A DNA stretch of 64,000 nucleotides, from assembly GCF_003287405.1 (NCBI RefSeq), contig NZ_PRLD01000001.1, forward strand, positions 62,001 to 126,000, written 5' to 3'. Each line of letters opens with the position of its first letter. The stretch's first letter is position 1. This stretch comes from Faecalibacterium prausnitzii (GTDB taxonomy: Bacteria; Bacillota; Clostridia; Oscillospirales; Ruminococcaceae). Of the stretch, positions 41,376 through 51,666 are shown one piece after another. Both the position numbers and the translations under genes were made by a program. The notes beneath the pieces were generated by a model, which saw only the letters and a program-made list of their open reading frames with translations, made no database searches and was not told where the DNA came from.

Positions 41376-41937
41376 TAAATTTCTGTTTGTAGTTTCCGGC
41401 GCAGCCGGCACCGGCAAGGACAGCGTGGTCAAGGCACTGCGCGAGGCACACCCCGAGATCGAAAAGACCGTCTCTGCTACCACCCGCACCCCGCGCCCCG
41501 GCGAGCAGGAGGGTGTGGACTACTACTACCGCACCCGCGAGCAGTTCCAGCAGCTGCTGGAAAACGATCAGGTGGTGGAGCACAACTTCTATAACGGCAA
41601 CTACTACGGCACCCTGAAGTCTGAGGTGGAGAAGCGGCTGGAAGCCGGCAAGGTGGTCGTGCTGGTCATCGATGTGCACGGCGCTGCCAATATCCGCCGG
41701 ATGTTCCCGGGCGCTACCACCGTGTTTCTGCTGCCGCCCTCTGTGGAGGAGTTGGAGCACCGTCTGCGCGGCCGCGGCACTGAGACCGAGGAAAGCATTC
41801 AGGAACGTCTTGCCACCGCCCGGCAGGAGCTGGCTGAGCAGGATAAGTTTACCGTAAAGCTGGTCAACAACCAGATCGAGCCCTGCGCCGCAGAGCTGTA
41901 TCAGGTCATCTGCCAGCGCACCGGGCTGCAAGGCTAA
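41365..41937 (+). CDS. gmk: Guanylate kinase
   Basis: 190 residues. Phosphorylates GMP to GDP. P-loop is [10 protein letters not shown] (about 9-18), a variant of the usual SGPSGAGKST; the GMP-binding block [19 protein letters not shown] (about 39-57) is intact. Start overlaps the remA end by 11 nt. In Bacillus rpoZ and coaBC follow; here priA comes next after 27 nt. Confidence 0.94.
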   Translation: MANDKFLFVVSGAAGTGKDSVVKALREAHPEIEKTVSATTRTPRPGEQEGVDYYYRTREQFQQLLENDQVVEHNFYNGNYYGTLKSEVEKRLEAGKVVVLVIDVHGAANIRRMFPGATTVFLLPPSVEELEHRLRGRGTETEESIQERLATARQELAEQDKFTVKLVNNQIEPCAAELYQVICQRTGLQG

Positions 41938-41964
41938 AAATCAAGCGTTGAAGGAGTTGGACGA

Positions 41965-44226
41965 ATGCCCAAAACGGTAGGCGTTGCCGTCAGCAATGCG
42001 ACCTTCCATTTTGATAAGCTGTACACCTACGCTGTTCTGCCGGAGCACCAGAATGCGGTGCGTCTGGGCAGCATGGTGCTGGTGCCCTTTGGCAAGGGCA
42101 GCCGCGCCCGCATGGGCGTGGTGCTGGCCTGCGATGCCGAGCCAGAGCACTCCAAGCTGAAATATCTGTTCGATGTAGCCCCGGCTTCGGCCTGTCTGAC
42201 ACCGGAGCTGCTGCGGCTGGTGCATTTTTTAAAGGAGCGCACCTTCTGCACCTACTACGAGGCCGTCAAGGCGGTCATTCCGTATGGTGCGCAGTATAAG
42301 CCCGCCGTGGCGGCAGACGGTGTGACCCCGGTACTGCAAAAGCAGCTTACCCGCCACACCGAAAATGCCTACAAGCTTGTGAGCACGCTGCCGCAAAAGC
42401 CAAAGCCTACGGCAAAGCAGCTGGCAGCGGTGGCATTGCTGAGCGGCGGCCCTCGCACCCTGAACGAGTTGGAGGATAAGGGCATCAGCCGCGCGGTGCT
42501 GGATAATCTGTGCACCAAGGGCGTGCTGGAATGCAGCAAGGTGAATAAGTCCATCGACCTGTACGCCTCCATTCCGCTGCGCAACGACCCCATTACCCTC
42601 ACCGAACAGCAGCAAGCTGCTTACGACACGCTGCTGCCCAAGCTAGAAGATGCCGCACCCCATTCGGCGCTGCTGTACGGCGTGACCGGCAGCGGCAAGA
42701 CGCTGGTATTTTTAAAATTGATTGCCCGCTGTCTGGAGCTTGGCCGCAAGGCGCTGGTGCTGGTGCCGGAGATCAGCCTGACCCCGCAGATGATCCTGCG
42801 GTTAAAGGGGCAGTTCGGCCGCCGGGTGGCGGTGCAGCACTCCGCACTCAACCACACCGAACGCCTGCTGCAATGGCAGATGATCCAGGATGGTGGTGCA
42901 GATATCGTGGTTGGTACCCGCAGCGCAGTGTTTTCGCCGTTGGAAAACATCGGTCTTATCATCATTGACGAAGAGCAGGAGCACACCTACCGGTCGGAAT
43001 CCGCACCGCGCTACTCCGCCCACGAGGTCGCCCGGCAGCGTGCCGCCGAAAACGGCGCACTGCTGCTTCTGGCCAGCGCCACCCCCAGCACCGAGAGCTT
43101 TTACGCTGCGCAGAATGGCCGCACCCAGCTGGTGCGGCTGACCAAGCGCTACGGCGGCAACCCGCTGCCCAGTGTGCAGATCGTGGATATGCGGGCAGAA
43201 CTGGCTGCGGGCAATCCCCGCGAGATCAGCCTTGCGCTGGAAGATGCCATCCGCCGCAATCTGGACGCGGAAAAGCAGACCATCCTTTTGCTCAACCGCC
43301 GGGGCTATCAGACCATTGCCCAGTGCGAGGACTGCCGCGAGGTGCTCAAGTGCCCCAAGTGCAGCGTGCCCATGGTGTACCACAAATCAGCGCATAAGGT
43401 GCTGTGCCACTACTGCGGCTCCCAGCAGGAGCCGCCGCCCACCCTTTGCCCGGCCTGCGGCGGCAAGCTGCAGTACCGGGGCTTTGGCACCCAGAAGGCC
43501 GAGGAGGAACTGGCAAAGCTCTTCCCGGAGGCACGGGTGCTGCGCATGGATCAGGACTCTACCGCCGCCAAGGACGCCCACGAAAAGCTGCTTGCCAAAT
43601 TTGCAGCGCATGAATACGACATCATGGTGGGTACCCAGATGGTGGCAAAAGGGCTGGACTTCGAGGATGTGACCCTTGTGGGCGTTCTGGGCATTGATTC
43701 GCTGCTGTTTGCACAGGGTTTCCGGGCATACGAGAACGTGTTCAGCCTGATCACGCAGGTGGTGGGACGCAGCGGCCGCGCAAAAGAGCCCGGCTTTGCC
43801 ATCATCCAGACCACCGACCCGGACAACCCGGTGCTCACCCTTGCCGCCGCGCAGGATTACGATGCTTTCTATGAGCAGGAGATCGACTACCGCAGGCTGG
43901 GCTTGTACCCGCCCTTCTGCGGGCTGTGCGTCATCGGCTTTGCCGGTGCAAAGGAGAACGAGGTGGCGCGCGCCGCTGCCCGTTTCTCGGTGCTTTTAGG
44001 GCAGCAGGCGGCCAAGCAGCCGGATCTGCCCCTGCGCATTCTGGGTCCTACGCCCGGCAGCATTGAAAAGATCAACGACACCTACCGCTATAAGCTCACC
44101 GTCAAGTGCCGCAACGACCGCCGCTTCCGCGACCTTGTGCGTGCTGCACTGGCACTGTATGAAAAAGAAAAACTGCCGTCCAAGGCATCGGTCATCGTAG
44201 ACCTGCACTCGGATGGTGACATCTGA
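41965..44226 (+). CDS. priA: Primosomal replication restart helicase PriA
   Basis: 753 residues. N-terminal DNA-binding domain, helicase core with YGVTGSGKT (about 233) and DEEQEHTYRSE, the zinc region with CEDCREVLKCPKC and CHYCGSQQEPPPTLCPACGG (about 455-500), and the C-terminal domain. Reloads the replisome at stalled forks. All zinc cysteines are present. Starts 27 nt after gmk. Confidence 0.96.
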   Translation: MPKTVGVAVSNATFHFDKLYTYAVLPEHQNAVRLGSMVLVPFGKGSRARMGVVLACDAEPEHSKLKYLFDVAPASACLTPELLRLVHFLKERTFCTYYEAVKAVIPYGAQYKPAVAADGVTPVLQKQLTRHTENAYKLVSTLPQKPKPTAKQLAAVALLSGGPRTLNELEDKGISRAVLDNLCTKGVLECSKVNKSIDLYASIPLRNDPITLTEQQQAAYDTLLPKLEDAAPHSALLYGVTGSGKTLVFLKLIARCLELGRKALVLVPEISLTPQMILRLKGQFGRRVAVQHSALNHTERLLQWQMIQDGGADIVVGTRSAVFSPLENIGLIIIDEEQEHTYRSESAPRYSAHEVARQRAAENGALLLLASATPSTESFYAAQNGRTQLVRLTKRYGGNPLPSVQIVDMRAELAAGNPREISLALEDAIRRNLDAEKQTILLLNRRGYQTIAQCEDCREVLKCPKCSVPMVYHKSAHKVLCHYCGSQQEPPPTLCPACGGKLQYRGFGTQKAEEELAKLFPEARVLRMDQDSTAAKDAHEKLLAKFAAHEYDIMVGTQMVAKGLDFEDVTLVGVLGIDSLLFAQGFRAYENVFSLITQVVGRSGRAKEPGFAIIQTTDPDNPVLTLAAAQDYDAFYEQEIDYRRLGLYPPFCGLCVIGFAGAKENEVARAAARFSVLLGQQAAKQPDLPLRILGPTPGSIEKINDTYRYKLTVKCRNDRRFRDLVRAALALYEKEKLPSKASVIVDLHSDGDI

Positions 44227-44245
44227 TAAAACTGGAGGTACCATT

Positions 44246-44782
44246 ATGGCTATCCGTAATATTGTTAAAGAAGGCGACCCCATCCTGAACAAGGTCTGCC
44301 GCCCTGTGACCAATTTTGACGACCGTCTGGCTACTCTGTTGGACGATATGCGCGAGACCATGATCGCCGCCGATGGCGTGGGTCTGGCTGGCCCGCAGGT
44401 AGGCATGATGCGCCGCCTGTTCGTGGTGTGGGACACCACCGATGCCCCGGAGGAGATCCCCGAGGATTACGAGTACAAGTTCATTGACTTCGTCAACCCT
44501 GAGATCCTTGCCGTTTCCGAGGAAGAGGAGACCGCCTACGAGGGCTGCCTGTCCTTCCCAGGACATAACGGCGCTGTGACTCGCCCGGTTGCCGTCAAGG
44601 TGCGTGCGCAGGACCGCAACGGCGAATGGTTCGAGCTGGAAGCTGACGGTCTGCTGGGCCGCTGCATCCAGCACGAGAACGACCATCTGGACGGCATCAC
44701 CATCATGGAGTCCAGCGAGTACTTCTATGAGGATACCGAGGAAGGCAAAAAGGCTGCCCGCGAAGCGAAAGGAAACAACTGA
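44246..44782 (+). CDS. def: Peptide deformylase
   Basis: 178 residues. Removes the formyl group from nascent proteins. The three motifs are GVGLAGPQVG (about 45-54), EGCLSFPG (about 103-110) and QHENDHLDG (about 145-153), carrying the metal ligands Cys, His, His and catalytic Glu. Start ATG after GGAGGTACC. Its stop overlaps the fmt start (TGATG). Confidence 0.96.
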   Translation: MAIRNIVKEGDPILNKVCRPVTNFDDRLATLLDDMRETMIAADGVGLAGPQVGMMRRLFVVWDTTDAPEEIPEDYEYKFIDFVNPEILAVSEEEETAYEGCLSFPGHNGAVTRPVAVKVRAQDRNGEWFELEADGLLGRCIQHENDHLDGITIMESSEYFYEDTEEGKKAAREAKGNN

Positions 44783-45702
44783 TGCGCATTTTGTTCATGG
44801 GCACGCCGGATATTGCCGCCGAGTGCCTGAAAGCCCTATATGCCGCCGGGCACGATATCTGTGCCGTGTACACCCGGCGGGATAAGCCGGTCGGCCGCAA
44901 GCAGGTGCTCACCGCGCCGCCGGTCAAGGAGGTTGCTCTGGCGCACGGCACACCTGTGTTCCAGCCCCGCACCCTGCGGGACGGCAGCGAGGATGAAAAC
45001 ATCCGTGCCCTCGCCCCGGAGCTGATCGTGGTGGTGGCCTATGGCTGCATCCTGCCGAAGTCCGTGCTGGAAATGCCCCGCTATGGCTGCATCAACCTGC
45101 ACGTTTCGCTGCTGCCGAAGTATCGCGGCAGCGCCCCGGTGCAGTGGTCGGTGCTGAACGGTGACGCCGAGACCGGCGTTTCCATCATGCAGATGGACGA
45201 AGGGCTGGATACCGGCGATGTACTGTACTGTAAAAAAATCGCTATTGACCCCGAGGAGACCAGCGGCGAATTGTTTGACCGCGTTACCGCTGTGGGCGCC
45301 GAAGCTCTGTGCGAGACTATTCCCCAAATCGCCGCAGGTACCCTGACGGCTGTGCCGCAAGACTACGAAAACGCCACCCTTGCCCCCATGCTGAACAAGG
45401 AGATGGCAGAGTTCCACCTTACAGACTCTGCCGCCCATATCCATAACTGGGTGCGCGGCATGAATCCTTGGCCGGGTGCGTGGTTTATCACTTCCGGCGG
45501 CAAAAAACTTAAGGTGATGTCCTGCCGCGTGGCTGCCGCCAACGGTGAAGCCCCCGGCACTGTGCTGGCCACAAAGCCCCTGACCGTAGCCTGCGGCGAG
45601 GGTGCTATCCAGCTGCTGGAAGTTGTGCCGGAGGGCAAAAAGCCCATGGATGGCACCGCCTTTGCAGCGGGTCTGCGCCTGAAAACGGGGGATAACCTCT
45701 GA
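44782..45702 (+). CDS. fmt: Methionyl-tRNA formyltransferase
   Basis: 306 residues. Formylates initiator Met-tRNA from 10-formyltetrahydrofolate. Motif GCINLHVSLLPKYRGSAPVQ (about 100-119) is the catalytic region and MGTPDIAAECL the start of the Rossmann fold; C-terminal OB-like domain present. Overlaps def and rsmB by 1 nt each (TGATG), so the three are translationally coupled. Confidence 0.96.
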   Translation: MRILFMGTPDIAAECLKALYAAGHDICAVYTRRDKPVGRKQVLTAPPVKEVALAHGTPVFQPRTLRDGSEDENIRALAPELIVVVAYGCILPKSVLEMPRYGCINLHVSLLPKYRGSAPVQWSVLNGDAETGVSIMQMDEGLDTGDVLYCKKIAIDPEETSGELFDRVTAVGAEALCETIPQIAAGTLTAVPQDYENATLAPMLNKEMAEFHLTDSAAHIHNWVRGMNPWPGAWFITSGGKKLKVMSCRVAAANGEAPGTVLATKPLTVACGEGAIQLLEVVPEGKKPMDGTAFAAGLRLKTGDNL

Positions 45703-47033
45703 TGGCGGCAAATCCGCGTGCGGCGGCAGTTGCCGCACTGATACGGCAGGAGCAGGACGGCTTTTCCAATCTGGTGCTGGACGCAGAGCTCAAGCGCCAG
45801 AAGCTGGAAGGCCGGGATAAGGGCTTTGCAAGCGCCATCTTCTACACCGTATTGGAGCACCGGGGCACGCTGGACTATATTCTGGAGCAGTTTCTGCCCA
45901 AGGGTCTGGCGAAGCTGGATGCCCCCGTGCGGGAGATTCTGCGCGCTGCACTGGCACAGGCGCGCTATATGCAGGTGCCTGTCTCCGCTGCGGTGAACGA
46001 AGCGGTCAAGCTGACCCGCACCTTTAAAAAATCCAGCGCTTCCGGCCTTGTCAACGCTGTGCTGCGCAAGGCCTGCGGCTATGATTTAGACGCTGCCGTC
46101 TTTACAGACGAGATCCAGCGCCTGATGGTGCTTGGCTCTGCCGGGCGGGATGTGGCGGAATTCCTCCACAAAAACTACCCGGATGAAGCACTGGGCATCC
46201 TGACCTATCAGGCCGATGGAGGTTTGACCAGCCTGCGCGCAAATCCCATCAAGGCCAACGCTGCACAGCTGTGTGCGCTGCTCACAGAGCAGGGCGCAGC
46301 AGAGGTGCGGCAGGGCATCGTGCCCGGCAGTGTGCTGGCACGGTTTGCGGGCAGCCCGGCAGACAACGAGCTGTTCCGGCAGGGGTACTACCATGTGGAG
46401 GGGCAGGCCAGTCAGCTGGCAGCTCTTTGCGTAGGTGCAGCCCCCGGCGAGACGGTGCTGGATCTGTGTGCTGCCCCCGGCGGCAAGACCATTCTGCTGG
46501 CCGAGCAGATGCAGGGCACAGGAGAACTGTACAGCTGTGATGCGGCAGAAAACCGTGTAGGGCTGATCCGAACCGCTGTGGATCGCATGGGCTTTGCCGG
46601 GGTGCATACCCTGTGCAACGATGCCACCAAGCCGAACCCTGCACTGCCCATGGCAGACCGCATCCTGACGGATGTGCCTTGCAGCGGCTTGGGCATTCTG
46701 GCAAAAAAGCCGGATCTCCGCTATAAAAAGCTGGAAGCTGCCCGGCAGGCAGAACTGCTTGCCACACAGGCGGCAATTCTGGATACCGCTGCGGCGCTGC
46801 TCAAGGCGGGCGGGCGGTTGGTCTACTCCACCTGCACCATCGACCCGGCAGAAAATCAGCAGCAAATCGCAGCCTTTTTGCAGCGTCACCCGGAATTTGA
46901 GGTCTGCGCGCCGGATGTACCGCTGCCCGCCGGGATGACGGCAGGGGAGCACGGCTGCCTTTCGGTGCCCACCCGTACCGGCATGGACGGTTTTTTCCTG
47001 TGTGTGCTGCAAAAAGCCGCCGCAACGCAATAA
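45702..47033 (+). CDS. rsmB: 16S rRNA (cytosine-967 C5) methyltransferase
   Basis: 443 residues: N-terminal NusB-like RNA-binding domain (1-130), then an SAM methyltransferase with DLCAAPGGKT (about 253), DVPCSGLGILAKKPDLRYKK (about 323) and the second cysteine in YSTCTIDPAENQ (about 377), both catalytic cysteines. Overlaps fmt by 1 nt. Confidence 0.94.
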   Translation: MAANPRAAAVAALIRQEQDGFSNLVLDAELKRQKLEGRDKGFASAIFYTVLEHRGTLDYILEQFLPKGLAKLDAPVREILRAALAQARYMQVPVSAAVNEAVKLTRTFKKSSASGLVNAVLRKACGYDLDAAVFTDEIQRLMVLGSAGRDVAEFLHKNYPDEALGILTYQADGGLTSLRANPIKANAAQLCALLTEQGAAEVRQGIVPGSVLARFAGSPADNELFRQGYYHVEGQASQLAALCVGAAPGETVLDLCAAPGGKTILLAEQMQGTGELYSCDAAENRVGLIRTAVDRMGFAGVHTLCNDATKPNPALPMADRILTDVPCSGLGILAKKPDLRYKKLEAARQAELLATQAAILDTAAALLKAGGRLVYSTCTIDPAENQQQIAAFLQRHPEFEVCAPDVPLPAGMTAGEHGCLSVPTRTGMDGFFLCVLQKAAATQ

Positions 47034-47074
47034 GCACGACCTTTGTGGGTCGTATCCTCTTATAGGAGAACAGA

Positions 47075-48115
47075 ATGGAACAAAAACGCTGTATTTCTTC
47101 CCTGACGCTGGCAGAATTGACTGCTGAACTGAAAGCGCTGGGACAGCCGGGTTTCCGGGCAAAGCAGATCTTCCACTGGGTGCACCAGAAACTGGTCACC
47201 GAGTTTTCTGCCATGACCGACCAGCCCAAGACCCTGCTGGCAAAGCTGGAAGAAACCTTTTATATCGCTGCACCGCAGATCGAACGCCGTCAGGAAGCTA
47301 AGGACGGTACTGTGAAGTATCTGCTGCGCATGGCAGACGGCAACTGCATCGAGACTGTTGTCATGCGTTACCACTACGGCAATACCGTGTGCGTGTCCAC
47401 GCAGGTGGGCTGCCGCATGGGCTGCCGGTTCTGCGCTTCCACGCAGGCGGGGCGGGTGCGTAACCTTGAAGCAGGCGAGATCTGCTCCGAGATCTACACT
47501 GCCCAGAAGGATATCGGCGAGCGCATCTCGCATATCGTGCTCATGGGCATCGGCGAGCCGCTGGATAACTTTGACGAGGTGATGCGCTTTTTGGAGAACA
47601 TCACCTCGCCCGAGGGCGTCAATATCGGGATGCGCAATATCAGCCTTTCCACCTGCGGCCTTGTGCCTAAGATCGACCAGCTGGCGGAAAAAAAGCTGCA
47701 GCTTACCCTTTCCATCTCGCTGCACGCACCCACCAACCAGATCCGCAGCAGCATGATGCCGGTCAACGATGCCTACCCGGTGGAGCAGCTGATCCAGACC
47801 GTGCGCCGGTATCAGGAGACCACCGGCCGCCGGGTCAGCTTTGAATATTCCATGGTGCGCGGTGTCAATGATTCTGATATCTGCGCAAAGCAGCTGGCAG
47901 ATCTGATCCGGGGCATGGGCGCTCATGTAAATCTGATCCCCATCAACCCGGTGGACGGCAGTCCGTACTCCGCTACGGATGCAGCCAATGTGCGCCGGTT
48001 CCAGCAAAAGCTTGAAAGCCTTGGCGTAAACGCCACGGTGCGCCGCCGCCTTGGCAGCGAGATCAGTGCCGCCTGCGGCCAGCTACGCCGCGACGAAATG
48101 AACGGCAAGGCATAA
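47075..48115 (+). CDS. rlmN: Dual-specificity 23S rRNA/tRNA C2-adenosine methyltransferase (radical SAM)
   Basis: 346 residues. The radical SAM motif CRMGCRFC (about 113-120) binds the 4Fe-4S cluster; MGIGEPLDNFDEV and the cysteine near the end (AACGQL, about 335) are the methyl-carrying residues of RlmN. Methylates A2503 of 23S rRNA and A37 of some tRNAs. Start after TAGGAGA; a short hairpin (47037-47052) lies before it. Confidence 0.96.
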   Translation: MEQKRCISSLTLAELTAELKALGQPGFRAKQIFHWVHQKLVTEFSAMTDQPKTLLAKLEETFYIAAPQIERRQEAKDGTVKYLLRMADGNCIETVVMRYHYGNTVCVSTQVGCRMGCRFCASTQAGRVRNLEAGEICSEIYTAQKDIGERISHIVLMGIGEPLDNFDEVMRFLENITSPEGVNIGMRNISLSTCGLVPKIDQLAEKKLQLTLSISLHAPTNQIRSSMMPVNDAYPVEQLIQTVRRYQETTGRRVSFEYSMVRGVNDSDICAKQLADLIRGMGAHVNLIPINPVDGSPYSATDAANVRRFQQKLESLGVNATVRRRLGSEISAACGQLRRDEMNGKA

Positions 48116-48131
48116 ATAGAGGGAGAAACCT

Positions 48132-48881
48132 ATGAAACTTGCAGGAAAAACGGATGTAGGACGCGTCCGGCAGGACAATCAGGATGACTACCGTGCCGGG
48201 GAGCTGCCCGGCGATGCAGCCTGGGCGCTGGTGTGCGATGGCATGGGCGGCGCACGCGGCGGGCGGGAAGCCTCGCAGTGTGCGTGCAGCGTCATCGAGC
48301 GCTGCTTTCAGGAGCAGTACAGCCAGTGCATCCCCGGCGAAGAGGAGACCTTTTTAAAGAAGGCGCTGCTCAGCGCCAACCGCTATGTGTTCCAGAAGGC
48401 GCTGCGGGAGGAGTCTCTGGCCGGTATGGGCACCACTGCCGTCTGCGCTCTGGTGCGTGGCGGCAAGGCCTATCTGAGCCACGCGGGCGATTCCCGCGCC
48501 TACCTGTACCGGGACGGTAAGCTGGCGCAGCTGACCCACGACCACTCCTATGTGCAGGAGCTGGTGGACTGCGGCACCATCACGCAGGAGCAGGCAGAGC
48601 ATCACCCGCAGAAAAACATCATCACCCGGGCGCTGGGTGTGGATTACCGGCTGGAGCCGGAGTTCACCACCGTGGCGCTGCAGGCAGGGGACGTTCTGCT
48701 GCTGTGCACGGATGGCCTGACCAATGCCGTGCCCACAGAGCAGCTGGAGCAGCTGCTGCGCAGCGGGTCTTTTTATGATCTGCCGGATGTTCTGATCCGC
48801 ACCGCCAACGAAAACGGCGGCCCGGACAATATCACCGCCCTGCTGGTGGGGGTAGAGCCGATGGAGGTGCGCCATGGATAA
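48132..48881 (+). CDS. prpC: PP2C-type serine/threonine phosphatase
   Basis: 249 residues. Metal motifs DNQDDY (about 16-21), CDGMGGARGG (about 35-44), HAGDSRAYLY (about 117) and GGPDNITALLVG (about 233) of PPM phosphatases. Opposes the kinase encoded next, with which it overlaps by 8 nt. In Bacillus the same pair controls cell-wall and germination signalling. Confidence 0.95.
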   Translation: MKLAGKTDVGRVRQDNQDDYRAGELPGDAAWALVCDGMGGARGGREASQCACSVIERCFQEQYSQCIPGEEETFLKKALLSANRYVFQKALREESLAGMGTTAVCALVRGGKAYLSHAGDSRAYLYRDGKLAQLTHDHSYVQELVDCGTITQEQAEHHPQKNIITRALGVDYRLEPEFTTVALQAGDVLLLCTDGLTNAVPTEQLEQLLRSGSFYDLPDVLIRTANENGGPDNITALLVGVEPMEVRHG

Positions 48882-50757
48882 CCTGATCGGTAAAAGACTG
48901 GACGGCCTATACGAGGTGCAGGAACTGATCGGCTCCGGCGGCATGGCCAATGTGTATAAGGCGGTCATGCGGGGACAGAACGGCCCCGTGCCCGCCGGGA
49001 CTGTGGTGGCCGTCAAGGTGCTGCGGCAGGAATATATGCACGACCCGGATCTTGTGCGCCGCTTTAAAAACGAATCCAAGGCCATCTCCCTGCTGAACCA
49101 CCCCAATATCGTCAAGGTGTACGATGTTTCGGTCAATGACCATCTGCAATATATCGTCATGGAGTATGTGGATGGCATGACCCTGCGGGAGTACCTCAAC
49201 GAGCGGGGCGGCAAGCTTTCCAGCCGGGAGACCGTGCACTTCATCTCCCAGATCCTCAAGGCGCTGGAGCACGCCCACGCCAACGGCATCGTGCACCGGG
49301 ATATCAAGCCCCAGAACATTATGCTGCTGGATAATGGCCAGCTGCGCATGATGGACTTCGGCATCGCCCGCATTTCCCGGGCAGATAACCAGATGCTGGC
49401 CGGCAAGGCGATGGGCAGTGTGCATTATATCAGCCCGGAACAGGCCAAAGGCGACGAGACCGACCGCACCAGCGACATCTACTCGGTAGGCGTCATGATG
49501 TACGAGATGCTCTCTGGTCATCTGCCCTTTGACGCCGATGATGTGGTGGAGGTTGCCATCAAGCAGATCTCGGACGAGCCCCGCTCGCTGCACGAGCTGG
49601 CACCGGAGGTGCCCTATGCGCTGGTGGAGATCACAGAAAAGGCTATGGCGAAGCTCCCCCAGAACCGCTACCCCTCGGCACGGGCGATGCTGGAAGCTCT
49701 GGATACCTATGTGCAGAACCCCTCCGTGCTGTTTGAATATCAGTATATTACAGAAGAAGCACCCGAAAAGGTGGTGAAACGTACCATGAATCAGAACCGC
49801 GCGATCCGTCAGAACGAACAGCCTGCCCCCCGCAAAAACGGCAAGAATAAGCCTGTCAAAAAGCGCCGCACCGTCTTTTTGCCGGCCTTGTTCGGCATCA
49901 CCATTGCCTTTGCACTGGCCTGCATGGCGCTGTGCTGGATGATCCTGAACGACTCCTCTAACCTGATGAACAACAAGGCTGATGTCACCCTTGGGGACTA
50001 TATCGGCATGACCAAGGATCAGGCCATGGCCACGGATCAGATCGCATCCGGCCAGATCTCCCCGGAGTGGGAAGAAGAATATAACAGCAACTATGCTGCC
50101 GGTTATATCTATAAGCAGTCGCCGGTGTCCGGCCGCACCGTCCGCGAGGGTCAGAGCGTAACGCTGACCGTCAGTCTGGGCACCCAGTATGTCACGGTGC
50201 CGGACTTGACCAACTATGTGCAGACCGACGCAGAGCAGCAGCTCAAGGCACTGGGCGTTTCGGTGCTGGTCACACAGGCTGTGGATACCTCGGTGGCCTC
50301 CGGTGCGGTCATCCGCACCGACCCTGCCGCCGGTACGCAGGTGGCGGCAGGCTCTACGGTCATCCTTTATATCAGCCGTCCGCAGGTGTCCACCACCACC
50401 AAGGTGCCCTCGCTTACCGGCATGAGCGTGGATGATGCCCGCACCCTGCTGGTGCAGAACCATCTGGGTCTTGGCAGCCAGAGCGAAGAATACAGCGACC
50501 AGCCCGCAGGCACGGTGCTCAGCCAGAACCCTGCAGCAGGTACCACCGCGAAGCTGAACAGCCGCGTAAACGTTGTGGTCAGCGCAGGCGCTGCACCGGC
50601 GCAGGAACCGGAGCAGCCGGGCAGTGACGGTACTTCCGGCACTACTGGTGAAGGCTCTACCGGCGGCGAGAGCACCGGCAGCAGCAGCGAGCCGAGCTCC
50701 AGCAGCAGCTCCACAGGCGGCGGTATTCTGGACTGGTGGTCCTCGCTGCTGGGTTGA
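48874..50757 (+). CDS. prkC: PASTA-domain serine/threonine kinase (PrkC/Stk1 type)
   Basis: 627 residues: cytoplasmic kinase domain (1-270) with GSGGMANVYKA, VAVKVL lysine and HRDIKPQN; a basic juxtamembrane stretch; one membrane helix (about 331-352); three extracellular PASTA repeats (about 365-440, 441-510, 511-575); and a Ser/Gly/Thr-rich tail. Binds muropeptides or lipid II and phosphorylates cell-wall and translation proteins. Overlaps prpC. Confidence 0.96.
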   Translation: MDNLIGKRLDGLYEVQELIGSGGMANVYKAVMRGQNGPVPAGTVVAVKVLRQEYMHDPDLVRRFKNESKAISLLNHPNIVKVYDVSVNDHLQYIVMEYVDGMTLREYLNERGGKLSSRETVHFISQILKALEHAHANGIVHRDIKPQNIMLLDNGQLRMMDFGIARISRADNQMLAGKAMGSVHYISPEQAKGDETDRTSDIYSVGVMMYEMLSGHLPFDADDVVEVAIKQISDEPRSLHELAPEVPYALVEITEKAMAKLPQNRYPSARAMLEALDTYVQNPSVLFEYQYITEEAPEKVVKRTMNQNRAIRQNEQPAPRKNGKNKPVKKRRTVFLPALFGITIAFALACMALCWMILNDSSNLMNNKADVTLGDYIGMTKDQAMATDQIASGQISPEWEEEYNSNYAAGYIYKQSPVSGRTVREGQSVTLTVSLGTQYVTVPDLTNYVQTDAEQQLKALGVSVLVTQAVDTSVASGAVIRTDPAAGTQVAAGSTVILYISRPQVSTTTKVPSLTGMSVDDARTLLVQNHLGLGSQSEEYSDQPAGTVLSQNPAAGTTAKLNSRVNVVVSAGAAPAQEPEQPGSDGTSGTTGEGSTGGESTGSSSEPSSSSSSTGGGILDWWSSLLG

Positions 50758-50769
50758 CGGAGGATATGC

Positions 50770-51648
50770 ATGAACGGTTATATCGTAAAAGGCATTGGCG
50801 GCTTTTACTATGTAAAAACGCCGGATGGCATCGTGGAGTGCAAGCCCCGCGGCATCTTCCGCAAGCAGAAGATCACCCCTGTGGCAGGAGATGAGGTAAC
50901 GCTGGAGACCGAAAACGGTGCGGCGGTCATTGCACAGATCGCCCCCCGTAAAAACGTTTTTGTGCGCCCGCCGGTGGCAAATCTGGATGTGCTGTTTCTT
51001 GTGGCAAGCACTACCCAGCCCACCCCCAGCACGCTGGTGCTGGATAAGCTTTCCGCCATTGCGGTGGATAAGGGCGTACAGCCGGTGGTGGTGTGCACCA
51101 AAAGCGACCTTGCCGAGGCGGATTTTCTGGCAAACGCCTATGCAAAGTCCACTCTGCCATTTATCCGTATCGACTACGAAAGCGGTACCGGGCTGGACGA
51201 AGTGAAGCAGTGGATCAACGGCAGGCTGTGCGCTTTCTGCGGCAACTCCGGCGTGGGAAAATCCACCCTGCTGAATGCACTGCTGCCGGACGCTGCCCGC
51301 GAGACCAGCGCCATCAGCCAGAAGCTGGGACGCGGCCGACACACCACCCGTGAGGTGACCGTCTTTGAAGCCTACGGCGGACGCATTGCCGACACCCCGG
51401 GCTTTGCCAGCTTGGAAGCCAACCGTGCCGGGTTCATCCCCAAGGAGAATCTGGAACACGCCTTCCCGGAGTTCGGTCCTTATCTGGGTCAGTGCCAGTT
51501 TACCGGCTGCTCCCACCGCAGCGAAAAAGGCTGTGCTGTGCGGGCAGCGCTGGCAGAGGGCAAACTTTCCCAGACCCGGTACGACAGCTACTGCGCCATG
51601 TACGACGAGGTAAAGGATGTCAAGGACTGGCAGCGCCCGAAAGTGTAA
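50770..51648 (+). CDS. rsgA: Ribosome small-subunit GTPase A
   Basis: 292 residues. Circularly permuted GTPase: the G4 motif TKSD (about 111) comes before G1 GNSGVGKST (about 158-166) and G3 DTPG. N-terminal OB fold and C-terminal zinc knuckle (CQFTGCSHRSEKGC). Checks maturation of the 30S subunit. It is 12 nt after prkC. In Bacillus rpe follows rsgA; here thiN follows directly. Confidence 0.95.
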   Translation: MNGYIVKGIGGFYYVKTPDGIVECKPRGIFRKQKITPVAGDEVTLETENGAAVIAQIAPRKNVFVRPPVANLDVLFLVASTTQPTPSTLVLDKLSAIAVDKGVQPVVVCTKSDLAEADFLANAYAKSTLPFIRIDYESGTGLDEVKQWINGRLCAFCGNSGVGKSTLLNALLPDAARETSAISQKLGRGRHTTREVTVFEAYGGRIADTPGFASLEANRAGFIPKENLEHAFPEFGPYLGQCQFTGCSHRSEKGCAVRAALAEGKLSQTRYDSYCAMYDEVKDVKDWQRPKV

Positions 51649-51666
51649 TACGGAAGGAAGAATATA